Shown here: piece by piece, positions 37,493 through 47,000 of the stretch
How the letters are laid out: each line of letters opens with the position of its first letter
Numbering within the stretch: position 1 is the first letter of the stretch
From: CAYZJR01 sp964503045
GTDB taxonomy: Bacteria > Cyanobacteriota > Vampirovibrionia > Obscuribacterales > Obscuribacteraceae
Reading direction: 5' to 3'
Length of the DNA stretch: 64,000 nucleotides
Assembly (NCBI GenBank): GCA_964503045.1
Contig: CAZCZI010000018.1
Location: 1 to 64,000, forward strand
Notes under the pieces: generated by a model
The model's input: the letters and a program-made list of their open reading frames with translations, nothing else
Told to the model about the DNA's origin: nothing
The model's database searches: none
Position numbers and translations under genes: made by a program

Positions 37493-38206
37493 ATGCGCCT
37501 TGTAATCGTAAGCGACACCCACAACATGCTGAATCGCGTCAACATTCCGGATGGAGATGTCTTGATTCATTGTGGTGATTTCTGTGTAGCAGGAACGGTC
37601 GATGAGGTGAAGCATTTCAATGAAGTCTTCTCGAATTTGAGGCACAGATACAAAATTGTGGTCGCAGGCAATCACGATCTTCCGTTCGGTGGCTCAGGAG
37701 GATTCATAGGACGCAGCCTTCTCGACAAGAGTGTTTTTTATCTTGAGGATGAGGCAATAAAAATAGGTGGCGTGAAATTTTATGGCACACCGGGTCAGTT
37801 CCTTCTAAGACGATTGGAGTTGATGGAACCAAGTGTTTTAGGCAGGACCATAAGCTTTTTGAGGGGATCCAGTCCAAATTCCGTCTTCAATGTATGGAAT
37901 TGGGTTCCACCCGACACAGATGTGCTCATCACCCACGGACCGCCGCATGGAATACTCGATCGCGAGAGTTCGTCCAGAGGGGGAGGTTGTACGATCTTGC
38001 GGCGGCGGCTGGAGAAGCTTCGGTTGAAGCTTCATTGTTTTGGACACATTCACGAATCCTACGGTCATGAGATTAACGGCAGCACTCTGTACGTCAATGC
38101 AGCGACAGTCAACAGCGATTATCAACCGACAAACCCCCCGATCGTTGTCGATGTGCATGGGCACCAATTCAGACTGGCATCACTACCAAGTCGATACCCC
38201 TCCTAA
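37493..38206 (+). CDS. Calcineurin-like metallophosphoesterase (MPPED/UPF0046-like)
   Basis: The 237-residue enzyme shows the full set of metallophosphoesterase motifs: D8-x-H10 in VSDTHN, GD (residues 28-29) in HCGDFC, GNHD (59-62), and later ITHGPPHGILD and GHIHESYG. These bind a two-metal centre for phosphodiester or phosphomonoester hydrolysis; the motif set is closest to the MPPED/UPF0046 group. The start is ATG 37493, just after an AGGAG; the longer frame upstream is not supported. A 43-bp piece of this gene (37731-37773) recurs at 49239-49281. Confidence 0.85.
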   Translation: MRLVIVSDTHNMLNRVNIPDGDVLIHCGDFCVAGTVDEVKHFNEVFSNLRHRYKIVVAGNHDLPFGGSGGFIGRSLLDKSVFYLEDEAIKIGGVKFYGTPGQFLLRRLELMEPSVLGRTISFLRGSSPNSVFNVWNWVPPDTDVLITHGPPHGILDRESSSRGGGCTILRRRLEKLRLKLHCFGHIHESYGHEINGSTLYVNAATVNSDYQPTNPPIVVDVHGHQFRLASLPSRYPS

Positions 38207-38271
38207 TTTTACATTCTTGCAGCTATCGACCATTGTGATTTACTAGTGACAAAGGCCACTTCGGAGGATTT

Positions 38272-39213
38272 ATGCTTGAGCCGACGTTCATCAAACAACT
38301 GCAGTCGGCGAAGAACGTGCTCATTGTTGGTGCAGGTGGTGGCTTCGATGTTTTCACCGGATTGCCGTTGTTTTTCGCGTTGCGTCAGGCTGGAGTGAGT
38401 GTTCATTTAGCAAATTTGTCGTTCTCGTTTCGACATGGAGATATAACTGGAAAACAGCTCGGCGATAATATCGTGGAGGTGACGGCGCGATCGAGGGGCA
38501 ATGAATACTATTTCCCGGAAGGTTATCTTGCCCAGTGGCTGAGCCGAAAACGGATGGATCAGCCTATATATTGCATTCGCGTCACGCCCGTAAAAGAGCT
38601 CGTCGAAAGCTACAAGCGACTGCACGAACACTTGCGGTTCGACATGATGGTGCTTGTCGATGGTGGAGTCGATTCGCTGTTGCGAGGAGACGAGTCTCGT
38701 ATCGGCACTCCGCTCGAGGACATGTTGAGCCTTGCAGCTGCGATGCAGATTGAACTTCCAAAGCAACTATTATGCCTGGGGCTTGGGGCAGAAACTGATG
38801 TTTGTCATCTATATGCACTGGAAACAGTGGCACATCTGATAAAGGCAAAAGCATTTCTTGGTGGCTTGATGTTGACCTCTTCCATGCCGGAGGTACAGAG
38901 TTTCGTAGAAGCCACGGAATTTGTGTTTTTCGAGATGCGCGGCTACGAGAGCGTGATTTGCAGTTCGATTTTGTCGGCGCTGGAAGGGCACTTTGGCGAT
39001 CATCACAGAACTCGCAGAACGGTCGGCAGTGAATTGTGGATCAGTCCTTTAGCGCTTCTCTATTTAGCATTCGACTTGCCTAAGGTCACCGAAAATATTC
39101 TCTACTTTGGCGAACTCGCCGGCTGCGAAACTATTGAAGAAGTGCGCAAGGCTATTTCCGAGTTCCGAGATAGAACAAAGATTCGTAAATTGCCCTCGTT
39201 TCCGTTGCGGTAA
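38272..39213 (+). CDS. DUF1152 family protein
   Basis: The 313-residue cytoplasmic protein carries the DUF1152 pattern: an N-terminal glycine-rich phosphate-binding-like loop (VLIVGAGGGFDVFTGLPL), then MVLVDGGVDSLLRGDE and GTPLEDMLS. The loop suggests nucleotide binding, but no reaction is established for the family. GGAGG lies just before the ATG, making the start secure. It lies 65 bp after the metallophosphoesterase gene on the same strand and may share its transcript. A 77-bp duplicated fragment of another gene lies 32 bp after its stop. Confidence 0.85.
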   Translation: MLEPTFIKQLQSAKNVLIVGAGGGFDVFTGLPLFFALRQAGVSVHLANLSFSFRHGDITGKQLGDNIVEVTARSRGNEYYFPEGYLAQWLSRKRMDQPIYCIRVTPVKELVESYKRLHEHLRFDMMVLVDGGVDSLLRGDESRIGTPLEDMLSLAAAMQIELPKQLLCLGLGAETDVCHLYALETVAHLIKAKAFLGGLMLTSSMPEVQSFVEATEFVFFEMRGYESVICSSILSALEGHFGDHHRTRRTVGSELWISPLALLYLAFDLPKVTENILYFGELAGCETIEEVRKAISEFRDRTKIRKLPSFPLR

Positions 39214-39245
39214 TAAAACTTGATTTGCAATCTATATCTTTTGTA

Positions 39246-39322
39246 ATCGGCAAGAACTAAATAGACTGCACGCAAATCGGATGCATTGCGACTGTAAGGG
39301 GCGTGTCCTACAAAGCCTCATC
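39246..39322 (+). repeat. Duplicated 77-bp fragment of the resolvase-like gene at 54 kb
   Basis: This stretch matches 54024-54101, inside the resolvase-like gene at 53960-54532, with one substitution and one single-base deletion. It begins ATCGGCAAGAACTAAATAGA and ends ACAAAGCCTCATC, in the same orientation as its source. It has no ORF of its own and lies between the DUF1152 gene and the histidine kinase gene, so it is a copied fragment. Confidence 0.85.
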
Positions 39323-39357
39323 ACGATAGAGCGATTTTCGCGCCATCACTGAGGCAC

Positions 39358-40845
39358 TCACATTCCCGTTGTCATTTTCGAGCGCTCGTGCAAAGGCAGA
39401 CGAAAGAAAAAAGTACTGCCTTCTGCAGGCTCTGAAATTGCCCAAATTTTTCCTCCGTGGAGTTCAACGATATACTTGCAGATTGAAAGTCCCAGTCCGG
39501 AGCCTCCCTTCACAGTCGCATCCGATTCCTCTACTTGTTGATATCTTTCGAAAATTTCTTCGAGCATATCTTTCGGAATGCCTCTGCCGAAATCTCTGAT
39601 TCTTATTTCAACTTCACCACCGTTGTCGTCACAGCGTAATGCACTGATCAAAACCTTTCCACCTGGTTGGGAGTACTTGATTGCGTTACATACCAGATTG
39701 ATGAGCACTTGAAGTATACGTTCGGCATCAACGAAAATTTCCCATTCGGCGCTTTCACACACCAGCATGACAGACTTTTCGTCAGCGATTGCTGAGGTAG
39801 TCTCACAACAGAGTTGAAATAACTCATCGATCAACACGAGAGATGGACTCAAGGTCAGCTGTCCGTGCCGAATTTTGTCCATGTTGAGAAAATCGTTGAT
39901 TAGAAAAATCATCCGTGAGCCGGCAATGTCTGCTCTCTTAAGCATAGCTACAGCGCCGTCGGGCAAGGGACCCTCGTTTTGCAGCATTTCGCAAATGTTT
40001 ATCATGGCAGTCAAAGGTGTGCGCAAGTCGTGTGTAACCATTGCAATTAAGTCCTGACGCCCACGCTCTGCACTTTCCAGTGCTTTCGCCATGGCATGAA
40101 AACTGCTATCAACGTCACCTATTTCATCGGCTCCACGATCAGGCACGTTGAGTGGTTGCCCGCGCGCAACGCGCGCAGCATTGTCCGCCAAAATGGACAG
40201 GCGCATCGTAACACGACGAGTCAGCATGAAGGCCAGTATTGAGAAAAGGACTATGTTTCCAGCAACCATTGTGAATAGAACCTGTTTAAATTGTTGTCTG
40301 GATAAAACACCTCTTTCGTGTGCTTCTGCTCGTTTGCTGGCTGATTTCCTGGCTAAATCGATTAAATCATCCGACATCGTTCTATACGATTCGAACTTGA
40401 TTACTCGCAACAGCCGCGTCCTGGTTTTGTATGCTTCAATGTCGCCGGCAGCCAGATCATGAACTCCTTCGTTCCAAGTATTTCGCGCCCGACCAAACAA
40501 ATTCTTTAGTCGTAAAGCCGCCGCATGATATTCCGGGTCGGTTTTTGTCGCTTCGATTAAATTGTCAACATGTTTTATCATGGCGGGTGCAGCTGAAAGC
40601 GCTGCACCGTTGGGATCGTTCTTGACGTGCGCGCGCCATTCGATTGTGCTGTGACTGACCTTAAACATGCTGAACACAATGGCGCTGATTTCGTCGCTAA
40701 TGAGTCGGTAGTGCTCTGCCTGCTCCGCTTCTTTCTCTGCGTCACTGGCAAACTTTGCCAGCACGCCGATGCAAGCTAGCTCAAATATCAGTGGTAGGGT
40801 GACCAGAGCCAGTACTTTCAGAGTAAGGGAAAACCTGAACTGCAT
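39358..40845 (-). CDS. Membrane sensor histidine kinase (HAMP-type)
   Basis: This 495-residue kinase has one N-terminal membrane helix (about 10-32), a ~150-residue helical periplasmic sensor region, a second helix (about 188-210) and a HAMP linker. The kinase core follows, with phospho-acceptor H272 in MVTHDLRTPLTAM, an N box (LINLVCNAIKYS), G1 (IRDFGRGIPK) and G2 (GGSGLGLSICKYIV). It autophosphorylates and passes the phosphate to a partner. The response regulator gene lies divergently next door, 114 bp away, so the pair likely forms one two-component system. The signal is unknown. Confidence 0.9.
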   Translation of the reverse strand: MQFRFSLTLKVLALVTLPLIFELACIGVLAKFASDAEKEAEQAEHYRLISDEISAIVFSMFKVSHSTIEWRAHVKNDPNGAALSAAPAMIKHVDNLIEATKTDPEYHAAALRLKNLFGRARNTWNEGVHDLAAGDIEAYKTRTRLLRVIKFESYRTMSDDLIDLARKSASKRAEAHERGVLSRQQFKQVLFTMVAGNIVLFSILAFMLTRRVTMRLSILADNAARVARGQPLNVPDRGADEIGDVDSSFHAMAKALESAERGRQDLIAMVTHDLRTPLTAMINICEMLQNEGPLPDGAVAMLKRADIAGSRMIFLINDFLNMDKIRHGQLTLSPSLVLIDELFQLCCETTSAIADEKSVMLVCESAEWEIFVDAERILQVLINLVCNAIKYSQPGGKVLISALRCDDNGGEVEIRIRDFGRGIPKDMLEEIFERYQQVEESDATVKGGSGLGLSICKYIVELHGGKIWAISEPAEGSTFFFRLPLHERSKMTTGM

Positions 40846-40959
40846 TGTGCATCCCGTATCAAATTGGTTTCACGTGATTCACGCGAATGTCATCTAAAGT
40901 TATTAGGCTATCATGTATATGCAATCCCGAGGTGTCTTGCTAGTTTGGAGTGATCGACA

Positions 40960-41637
40960 ATGGCAAAGATTCTCTATGTTGAAGATGATGCAGAGCTTCG
41001 ATATTCTGTGGCAAAACTACTTACAGCAGAGTGGCACACTGTCGAGACCGTGGATTCAGGAGAAGAGGCACTCCTCAGGCTGAAGAGTGCTCAATTCGAT
41101 CTGGTTATTCTCGACCTGAACCTACCGGATCTGGACGGGCAGAGTGTTTGCAGTGAGTTTAGAAGAATTGGTGGGAAAACGCCGGTACTGATGCTTACCG
41201 GAAGACAAGAAATTGTTGACAAAACTGCTGGATTAGATGCGGGAGCCGATGACTATTTAACAAAGCCCTTTGATGGCAGAGAGCTGTTGGCCCGCGTGCG
41301 AGCGCTAATGAGGCGTTCAGTAGACGCAACTCCTTCCAACATTCTGAGCATCGGCAGGATCCAGCTCGACACGGCTAGCCGCAAAGTGCACCGAGATGGC
41401 ATTGAAGTGTACATGCAGCCGCGCGATTTCGAGCTATTGGAATTTCTGATGAGACACCCGGCACAGACTTTCAGCAATGATGCGCTTTTAGATCGAGTCT
41501 GGCATGCAGACAGCGAGGTATCACTGGATGCGCTGCGCTCATCAGTAAAGCGTATACGCCAGAAAATCGGTGATACCAATGGGGATATCATAGAAAACAT
41601 TCCCAAAGTTGGTTATAGAATGCGCCGACTCGATTGA
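40960..41637 (+). CDS. OmpR/PhoB-type response regulator
   Basis: The 225-residue regulator has a receiver domain with acidic pocket D9/D10, phospho-acceptor D52 (VILDLNLPDLDG), T80 (LMLTG) and K102 (LTKPFDG). A winged-helix DNA-binding domain (about 125-225) follows, with LLDRVWHADSEV and RQKIGDTNG. It should be phosphorylated by the divergent histidine kinase and bind DNA as a dimer. Its targets are not visible. Its C-terminal domain resembles the fragment at 49924-50094. Confidence 0.92.
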   Translation: MAKILYVEDDAELRYSVAKLLTAEWHTVETVDSGEEALLRLKSAQFDLVILDLNLPDLDGQSVCSEFRRIGGKTPVLMLTGRQEIVDKTAGLDAGADDYLTKPFDGRELLARVRALMRRSVDATPSNILSIGRIQLDTASRKVHRDGIEVYMQPRDFELLEFLMRHPAQTFSNDALLDRVWHADSEVSLDALRSSVKRIRQKIGDTNGDIIENIPKVGYRMRRLD

Positions 41638-41691
41638 CAGAGATTCTGCTAGCGTTCTTCGGCGGCGGGTGCTTGAATTTGCTTTTTGAGC

Positions 41692-42687
41692 TTATGAACC
41701 TGGCGCAAAAACTCTGTAATAGGCCTCAACGTATGAATCGTCATTTCCCATGTAGTTGTTAAGCCAATGCTTCAGCGCGTTGACCAATTTGGCCGGCTGA
41801 TCCTGTGCTGGTCCGCCCAATTTGTGCATATCTTCTCTGGAGATTCCATTGTCCTTTTTGAAAAATGAATCATCATGGAGCGCTGGTAACTCATCGTAAT
41901 GGTAGAGAAGTGCCTTCAGCATGTGAATGTCGTTTGCATCTAATGACCGTTGTAAGAATGTCTCAAGCTCTGCTTTTTCAACACTCTTATCACCATCGGC
42001 GTCAAGCTTGTTGAAAATCTCCGCGAATCGCTTCTGCATAGCCGGAGTCACGTCGAGCCAGCGTTCGTGCAAATATGATTGAACAGCAACCCTTTCATTT
42101 TGCTGGGTTTCATTCAACACAGGCAACAGTTCCTGAGCGTATTTTGAAGCCTCATCATGAATTCCAAAAGTTCTGAAGTAGTGGAAAGCAAACATTTTTA
42201 TGTTAGTGACTGTGTACAAACTATTTGTTGAATACCGACGAAAGTCGGGAAGCTGGTCTTCGGGCAAATACGGATTTTCGCTCAAGATTTTTCTGCGAGA
42301 AGTTTCAATTGTTTGTAAATCGCTAGCAAGCTGTTTTTCATCAACATTTTCTCTGGCCTCAATGGCCTCCTCTATTCTTTCTTTCATCTGTTCGCTAGAC
42401 GCTTTATAGATATCTGTGCTGAAAAGGTCACGCAGCAAGTCGTTTGTCGGAACAATCGCACCTTGAACACGAGACACTGCCTCGGCAAAGTTTTTTCCCG
42501 AGGCGCTTAAGTCCTTCTCCAGGGAAAGTGTCACCACTCCCTTGCTTTCGGAACTCAATGCATGTGCGATTTTTGCTTTATTGATATCCTCATGAAGCTC
42601 TTCGCGAAATTTGCTGGCCGAACATTCGGACTCTGGGGGATCTGAATATTCTTGAAAGCAATAGTTTTTTCTTGATTCAAAACTCAT
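41692..42687 (-). CDS. EF-hand-containing protein (long paralogue)
   Basis: This 331-residue cytoplasmic protein is highly charged and helical. Its C-terminal part has a canonical EF-hand loop DADGDKSVEKAE with Asp/Asp/Asp and Glu ligands, then an LLYHYDELPAL segment and a GISRED loop that may be a second, poor hand. The layout resembles the shorter EF-hand protein at 19834-20457. The start is ATG 42687, seven bases after GGAGG; the frame to 42708 adds only unsupported residues. Calcium binding is inferred. It lies convergent to the response regulator gene and has no evident operon partner. Confidence 0.78.
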   Translation of the reverse strand: MSFESRKNYCFQEYSDPPESECSASKFREELHEDINKAKIAHALSSESKGVVTLSLEKDLSASGKNFAEAVSRVQGAIVPTNDLLRDLFSTDIYKASSEQMKERIEEAIEARENVDEKQLASDLQTIETSRRKILSENPYLPEDQLPDFRRYSTNSLYTVTNIKMFAFHYFRTFGIHDEASKYAQELLPVLNETQQNERVAVQSYLHERWLDVTPAMQKRFAEIFNKLDADGDKSVEKAELETFLQRSLDANDIHMLKALLYHYDELPALHDDSFFKKDNGISREDMHKLGGPAQDQPAKLVNALKHWLNNYMGNDDSYVEAYYRVFAPGS

Positions 42688-42935
42688 GAAAGTTCCTCCG
42701 AATCTCATTTAGTAAAGCCTTGATAGACTCGTTTACGCATCTCGATGATTGGCAGACCGCTACATTATTGCCGTTCGAAATGTCAAACGAATGGCTGAGG
42801 CAGCCTTTGCCAAATCTGCTGCAACTTTTTCTTGCCTGAAAAACCCTTGGTCATGACTTTGACATTTCGCAGATCCATCCTGGAGATCAAACGCCTTAAG
42901 CGGGCGGTCCCGAAAAATCTTTAAGAGGGCTTATT

Positions 42936-43208
42936 TTGAATACTTTATATAGAGAATTAACAGCGGTTTTGACCAGAGAAACATGGACACAACTCCGAAA
43001 GAAAGTTTCAACCTTTTTTAGAATGCTACGCGGTACTCCAAGAGCCACTTGTCACCTACGTTGCGAAATTTACGGAAGATGTCAGAAAAACTCTATAGAG
43101 CGTGTTCTGCAACGCGGTACTATATATGATGCCAGTCTAGGCAGACTTCGCCGTCTCGGCCCAACTGAGATACAGACTCTAGTTAAACTTTACATGCTGC
43201 ACGAATGA
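42936..43208 (+). CDS. Questionable small ORF, possibly frameshifted
   Basis: A TTG-start frame of 90 codons is preceded by GAGG at good spacing. Its composition is unusually Arg/Cys/Thr-rich and matches nothing I know. The last third (ASLGRLRRLGPTEIQTLVKL) looks like real protein. So do parts of the other two frames: MDTTPKESFNLF starting at 42983 and ECYAVLQEPLVTYVAKF. A single gene broken at a T-run near 43017 and again near 43085-43100 would explain this. I keep it with low confidence. Confidence 0.3.
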   Translation: MNTLYRELTAVLTRETWTQLRKKVSTFFRMLRGTPRATCHLRCEIYGRCQKNSIERVLQRGTIYDASLGRLRRLGPTEIQTLVKLYMLHE

Positions 43209-43236
43209 AAACATCTATTGCATAGACTGTTGCGAC

Positions 43237-43821
43237 TTACTTAAGTTCTTCTGCTCGCACCTTAGACTCATGTGCAGCTTTGTCGCGACCCTGGCTCGCG
43301 TACAGCTTTGACGCGTGCAAGTAATCACGAATGGCTTCGCTCTTCTTATTCATGAGTTTGTAAGCCCAGGCGCGACCGTAAAATGCGTTTGCATAGAGGG
43401 AATCCAGCGAAATCGCTTTGTTATAGTCATCGATGGCCTTGTCGAATTCCTTCAGTCTTCGCATTTGGCTTGCCCGATTGTAGTAGGCCACTGCCAATTT
43501 CGGATTGACAGAAATCGCTGTCTCGTAATCCGCCAAGGCGCGCTTATCGTCTTTGATGCAGTTGTATGCGCATCCTCGATTCACGTATATGAGTGCGTCA
43601 TTGGGATTCAGCCGCGCAGCCTCGTTATAGTCCTTTATGGCGCCCACGTAATCACCTTTCAACATCTTTGCCTTGCCGCTCTTAAAAAACTCGGCAGAAG
43701 CGTTCACCTGACTCTCAGACGAAATCGCAGCAGATCCAAGCAGTGAAAGTAGGAGACATAGAACGATCGATCGAAACACGAAACACCTACGCAACCAGGA
43801 CTGTTTATATCGTTCTATCAC
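43237..43821 (-). CDS. Exported TPR protein
   Basis: The 194-residue product (GTG start) has a signal peptide or anchor (SIVLCLLLSLLGSAAIS). Four TPR units follow, with GDYVGAIKDYNEAARLNPND, RALADYETAISVNPK and FDKAIDDYNKAISLDS. The Lys/Glu-rich tail ends the protein. It is probably a periplasmic adaptor; no catalytic motif is present. It is divergent from the giant gene at 44064, across a 240-bp gap. Confidence 0.8.
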   Translation of the reverse strand: MIERYKQSWLRRCFVFRSIVLCLLLSLLGSAAISSESQVNASAEFFKSGKAKMLKGDYVGAIKDYNEAARLNPNDALIYVNRGCAYNCIKDDKRALADYETAISVNPKLAVAYYNRASQMRRLKEFDKAIDDYNKAISLDSLYANAFYGRAWAYKLMNKKSEAIRDYLHASKLYASQGRDKAAHESKVRAEELK

Positions 43822-44063
43822 ATCAACAACTGCTGCACTTAGACCTGATCAAGCAGTTCATAAACTGATCTATGCGCGAAAGAGGCTGGACTTTCCTCGT
43901 TTGAATGGTCCTGCATTGAACTCTTCGATGCACAAACAAGACATCTTCAACTGATTTTCAGGTGCCTGCACCAAGCTGTCACCAAAGGGGTCGCCCGGCT
44001 CCCACAAGAAAAGCAGACGGAAGTTCCGTCAGCCCTGCATTCGTTTTCCAGGAGTTTCTTTTT

Positions 44064-47000
44064 ATGAAACAACGTGACACAGTTCAGGAAGCTCAATACA
44101 TTGAAGAACAGATGAAGCTCGGCAACATGAATGCCGTCGAAAGAGAGCTACAGGAGCTATTTAAAGACAAGGATGCATATCGCGCGGTAATGGCGAAGAT
44201 GCAGGCAGACCTGAAGTCCAGCGCGCTTCCCGGGCATGTCGAAATCGGCGAAGACGGCACCGTGGTTCTGGATTTCGGACCACAGCAAGGTGCAAAGGCT
44301 GCCGCCACAAATGGCGGTGAGAAGACTATTGGGAAAGACGATGAGATGATCGTCGTAACCCCGGATGGCACCATCACCGATACCAGGCAACAGGGCGCCC
44401 CGGCCGGCGAATCGCACAATTTTTCGACCGTAACTGTCTTTGCCGATGGCAAGGAAGGAACCTTGCTAGACAATCCGGCGCCGCCCACATTGAGTGATCT
44501 CGAACTCAACGAAAGTCAATTCAGACAGGTTGCAACACGAGAGATGGATCCCAGAGAGCGCCTCTACGGCAGATGGTATCAAGCGCAACAAACCGGCAAC
44601 TTCGACAATGCTCGAGACCTGGCAGACGAATTTAATAAAACTTACCCGCACGGCAACCACTCTGAATACATGACCAAGGTTGCAGCGAACTACAATGAAG
44701 ATCCGGCCGGCGCGATGCTTCACAGTTATCACAAGGCGCTTGAGAGCGGCAATTTCTACATGGCTCTCAGTCTTGGTTCGCGCTTTGTAAAGGAGCACGA
44801 CGACAGACCTGAATCAGTAGCAATGAGAAATTGGATGACCGGAGTGAGCGAGGCATCGCAGGTCACCCTCGACCTCTCAATGTACGTATCGTCGGAAAAA
44901 GCTCCGACCGAGTACGAGATGCAGCAGATGGTTGCCGAAAAGCTTGGATTTAAGGATGCCGACATTGCAATGTTAGGAGCACAAAGCGGCAAAGACAACC
45001 CATTGTCCATGTTCTTCAAGGAGTCCGGAGACGACGGTTGCCAGCGTTTATTGGAGCTGGCCTCCGCTAACAAAAACGGGCTCGTGAACATCGGCGATCT
45101 CTACCCTGGGGCGATCGATCAGCTCAAAGCCTTCCACAAAAAATTGAATCCCGAAATGGAGTTCGAGCCTTTGCCTCTTGTACAAGCAACCGGTGGCGAG
45201 AAGCTCGCGCTAGATGTTTGGAACACTGGTGCTCAATTCGTAAATGGTGCTGCAGGCTCCACGGCTGACATGATCGACGGAGTCGGCGCCGCAGCCGGCT
45301 TGACGCCAATAGGCATTTTTGGCGGCGACCAATACATACACGACGCCGCCAAGTCGTTGAGAAACTTTGGCGAGAGCCTGCCCATGATGGGCGCCTACAC
45401 CGACGAAGACCTCAACTCGGCGGAGAGATGCCTCTTGTTGTTCGGTGCTCAGACAATGGGTGCGGCGGCACCATATCTGGTGGGAACGGCAATAAAGGGA
45501 GTCGGCTGGGCCGCCCGCGGTGCGCAAGGAGCACGTGCCTTGGCTTTCGGTAGCGAAATCGAAGGCGCAGCGGCTCTAGCATCTGAGGCAAGTGGCTTGG
45601 CTCAAGGAACTTCGCGAGTCGCTCGCGCCATCGACTTTGCGAAGCTGGCAGCAGAAGCCGGGGTGACGCCTAAAGGCGCGGTCATTGTCAACGAGTTCAT
45701 GGGAAGCATGGGCAATGCCGGCGCCATGTACAACTCGACCAGAGATACGTTCTACCAGCAGTGGGCAGACCAACACCACGTTTCTCGCACTGAAGCGGAG
45801 AAAATGATGGACGCGAAAACCAAGGAAGACATTGAATTCAAATCAAAGGTAACAGGCATGGCCGGAGCCATCGTCGGGTTGCTCAACCCAGCCAATGTCC
45901 CGGCTCTCAGCGGCTTGTCCGAAGGGACGTTGAAAGCAACGCAAAAGCTGATGGTTGAGAAACTGGCAAACCAATTTATCGTTGCCGGCAGCACTGGGGT
46001 TGCACTGGAAGCCTTGAACCGCACGATTCTTGCAACCGCCACCGGTGATCCAAGCAGACTGAAAGACCTGGGCAAGGACAGCGCTGGTATCTTCCTCGGT
46101 GGCATGATCTCTGCCATTCCCGGCATGGCCGCCGAAGCTGCAATTGGGCGCAATCCTGCAGGTCGCGGTCAAGAACCGTTGAATCCAGCTGATGCCGATT
46201 CCGCAAGAACTGCAGACACTGCAGTCCCTGCAACGGCAGGAAAGGCTGATACAGCGAATCCGTCCGGTGCCTATGGTCGTGATTCCGCCGCCGAAGCGGC
46301 CGCAACCGGAGACACTGGTTGCAATGGCGTGACAGTGGATGCTGCACCGGGTCAGAGAGTAGCTCGCAACAGAGAGGGCCGCATCAGTGAAACCGTCAAT
46401 GCAAATGGCGAGCGCCACACCTTCGAGTATTCGGGCGACAGAATCTCTAAAATCACCGAACCGGACGGCACAGTTCTCGAACGAACCGGAGACAACTCGT
46501 GGCGATGCAGAAACAACGGCAAAGAATCAATGATGTTGAAGGTTGACTATTCAATAGATTCCAATGGCTCATTGATCACGCGAACCCCCGATGGAAGCAT
46601 TGTCCGGCATCTCGATGGACGACAAGAATCGCTGGACCTTCGAGGACGCCCCGAAAGCGGAAATTCGACGGCAGACATAAACGTAGAACGAACGAACTTA
46701 ATGACTAAAGCCAATGACATGGTAGATTCACTGCCAGGCTTTTCGGAAACAGCAAGGGAACGTTACAAGGCATCCTTCGAAGAATTGGCACAACGTATCG
46801 AAGATCGTCAGGTTCGCGACCCTATAGACGATGCAAAAATCGCAGAGACGTACAAACACATCTCTCGCCTGCTCGAGGACAATCCGAGTGCTCCGGTTGC
46901 AAGAGCGCATCGCGTATTGTTGGCTGAGCAACTTATGCATGAAGCGGCCTTCCCGAGCGTAACTGACCAGGGTGCGAACAACACCTGCAATGTAACAACA

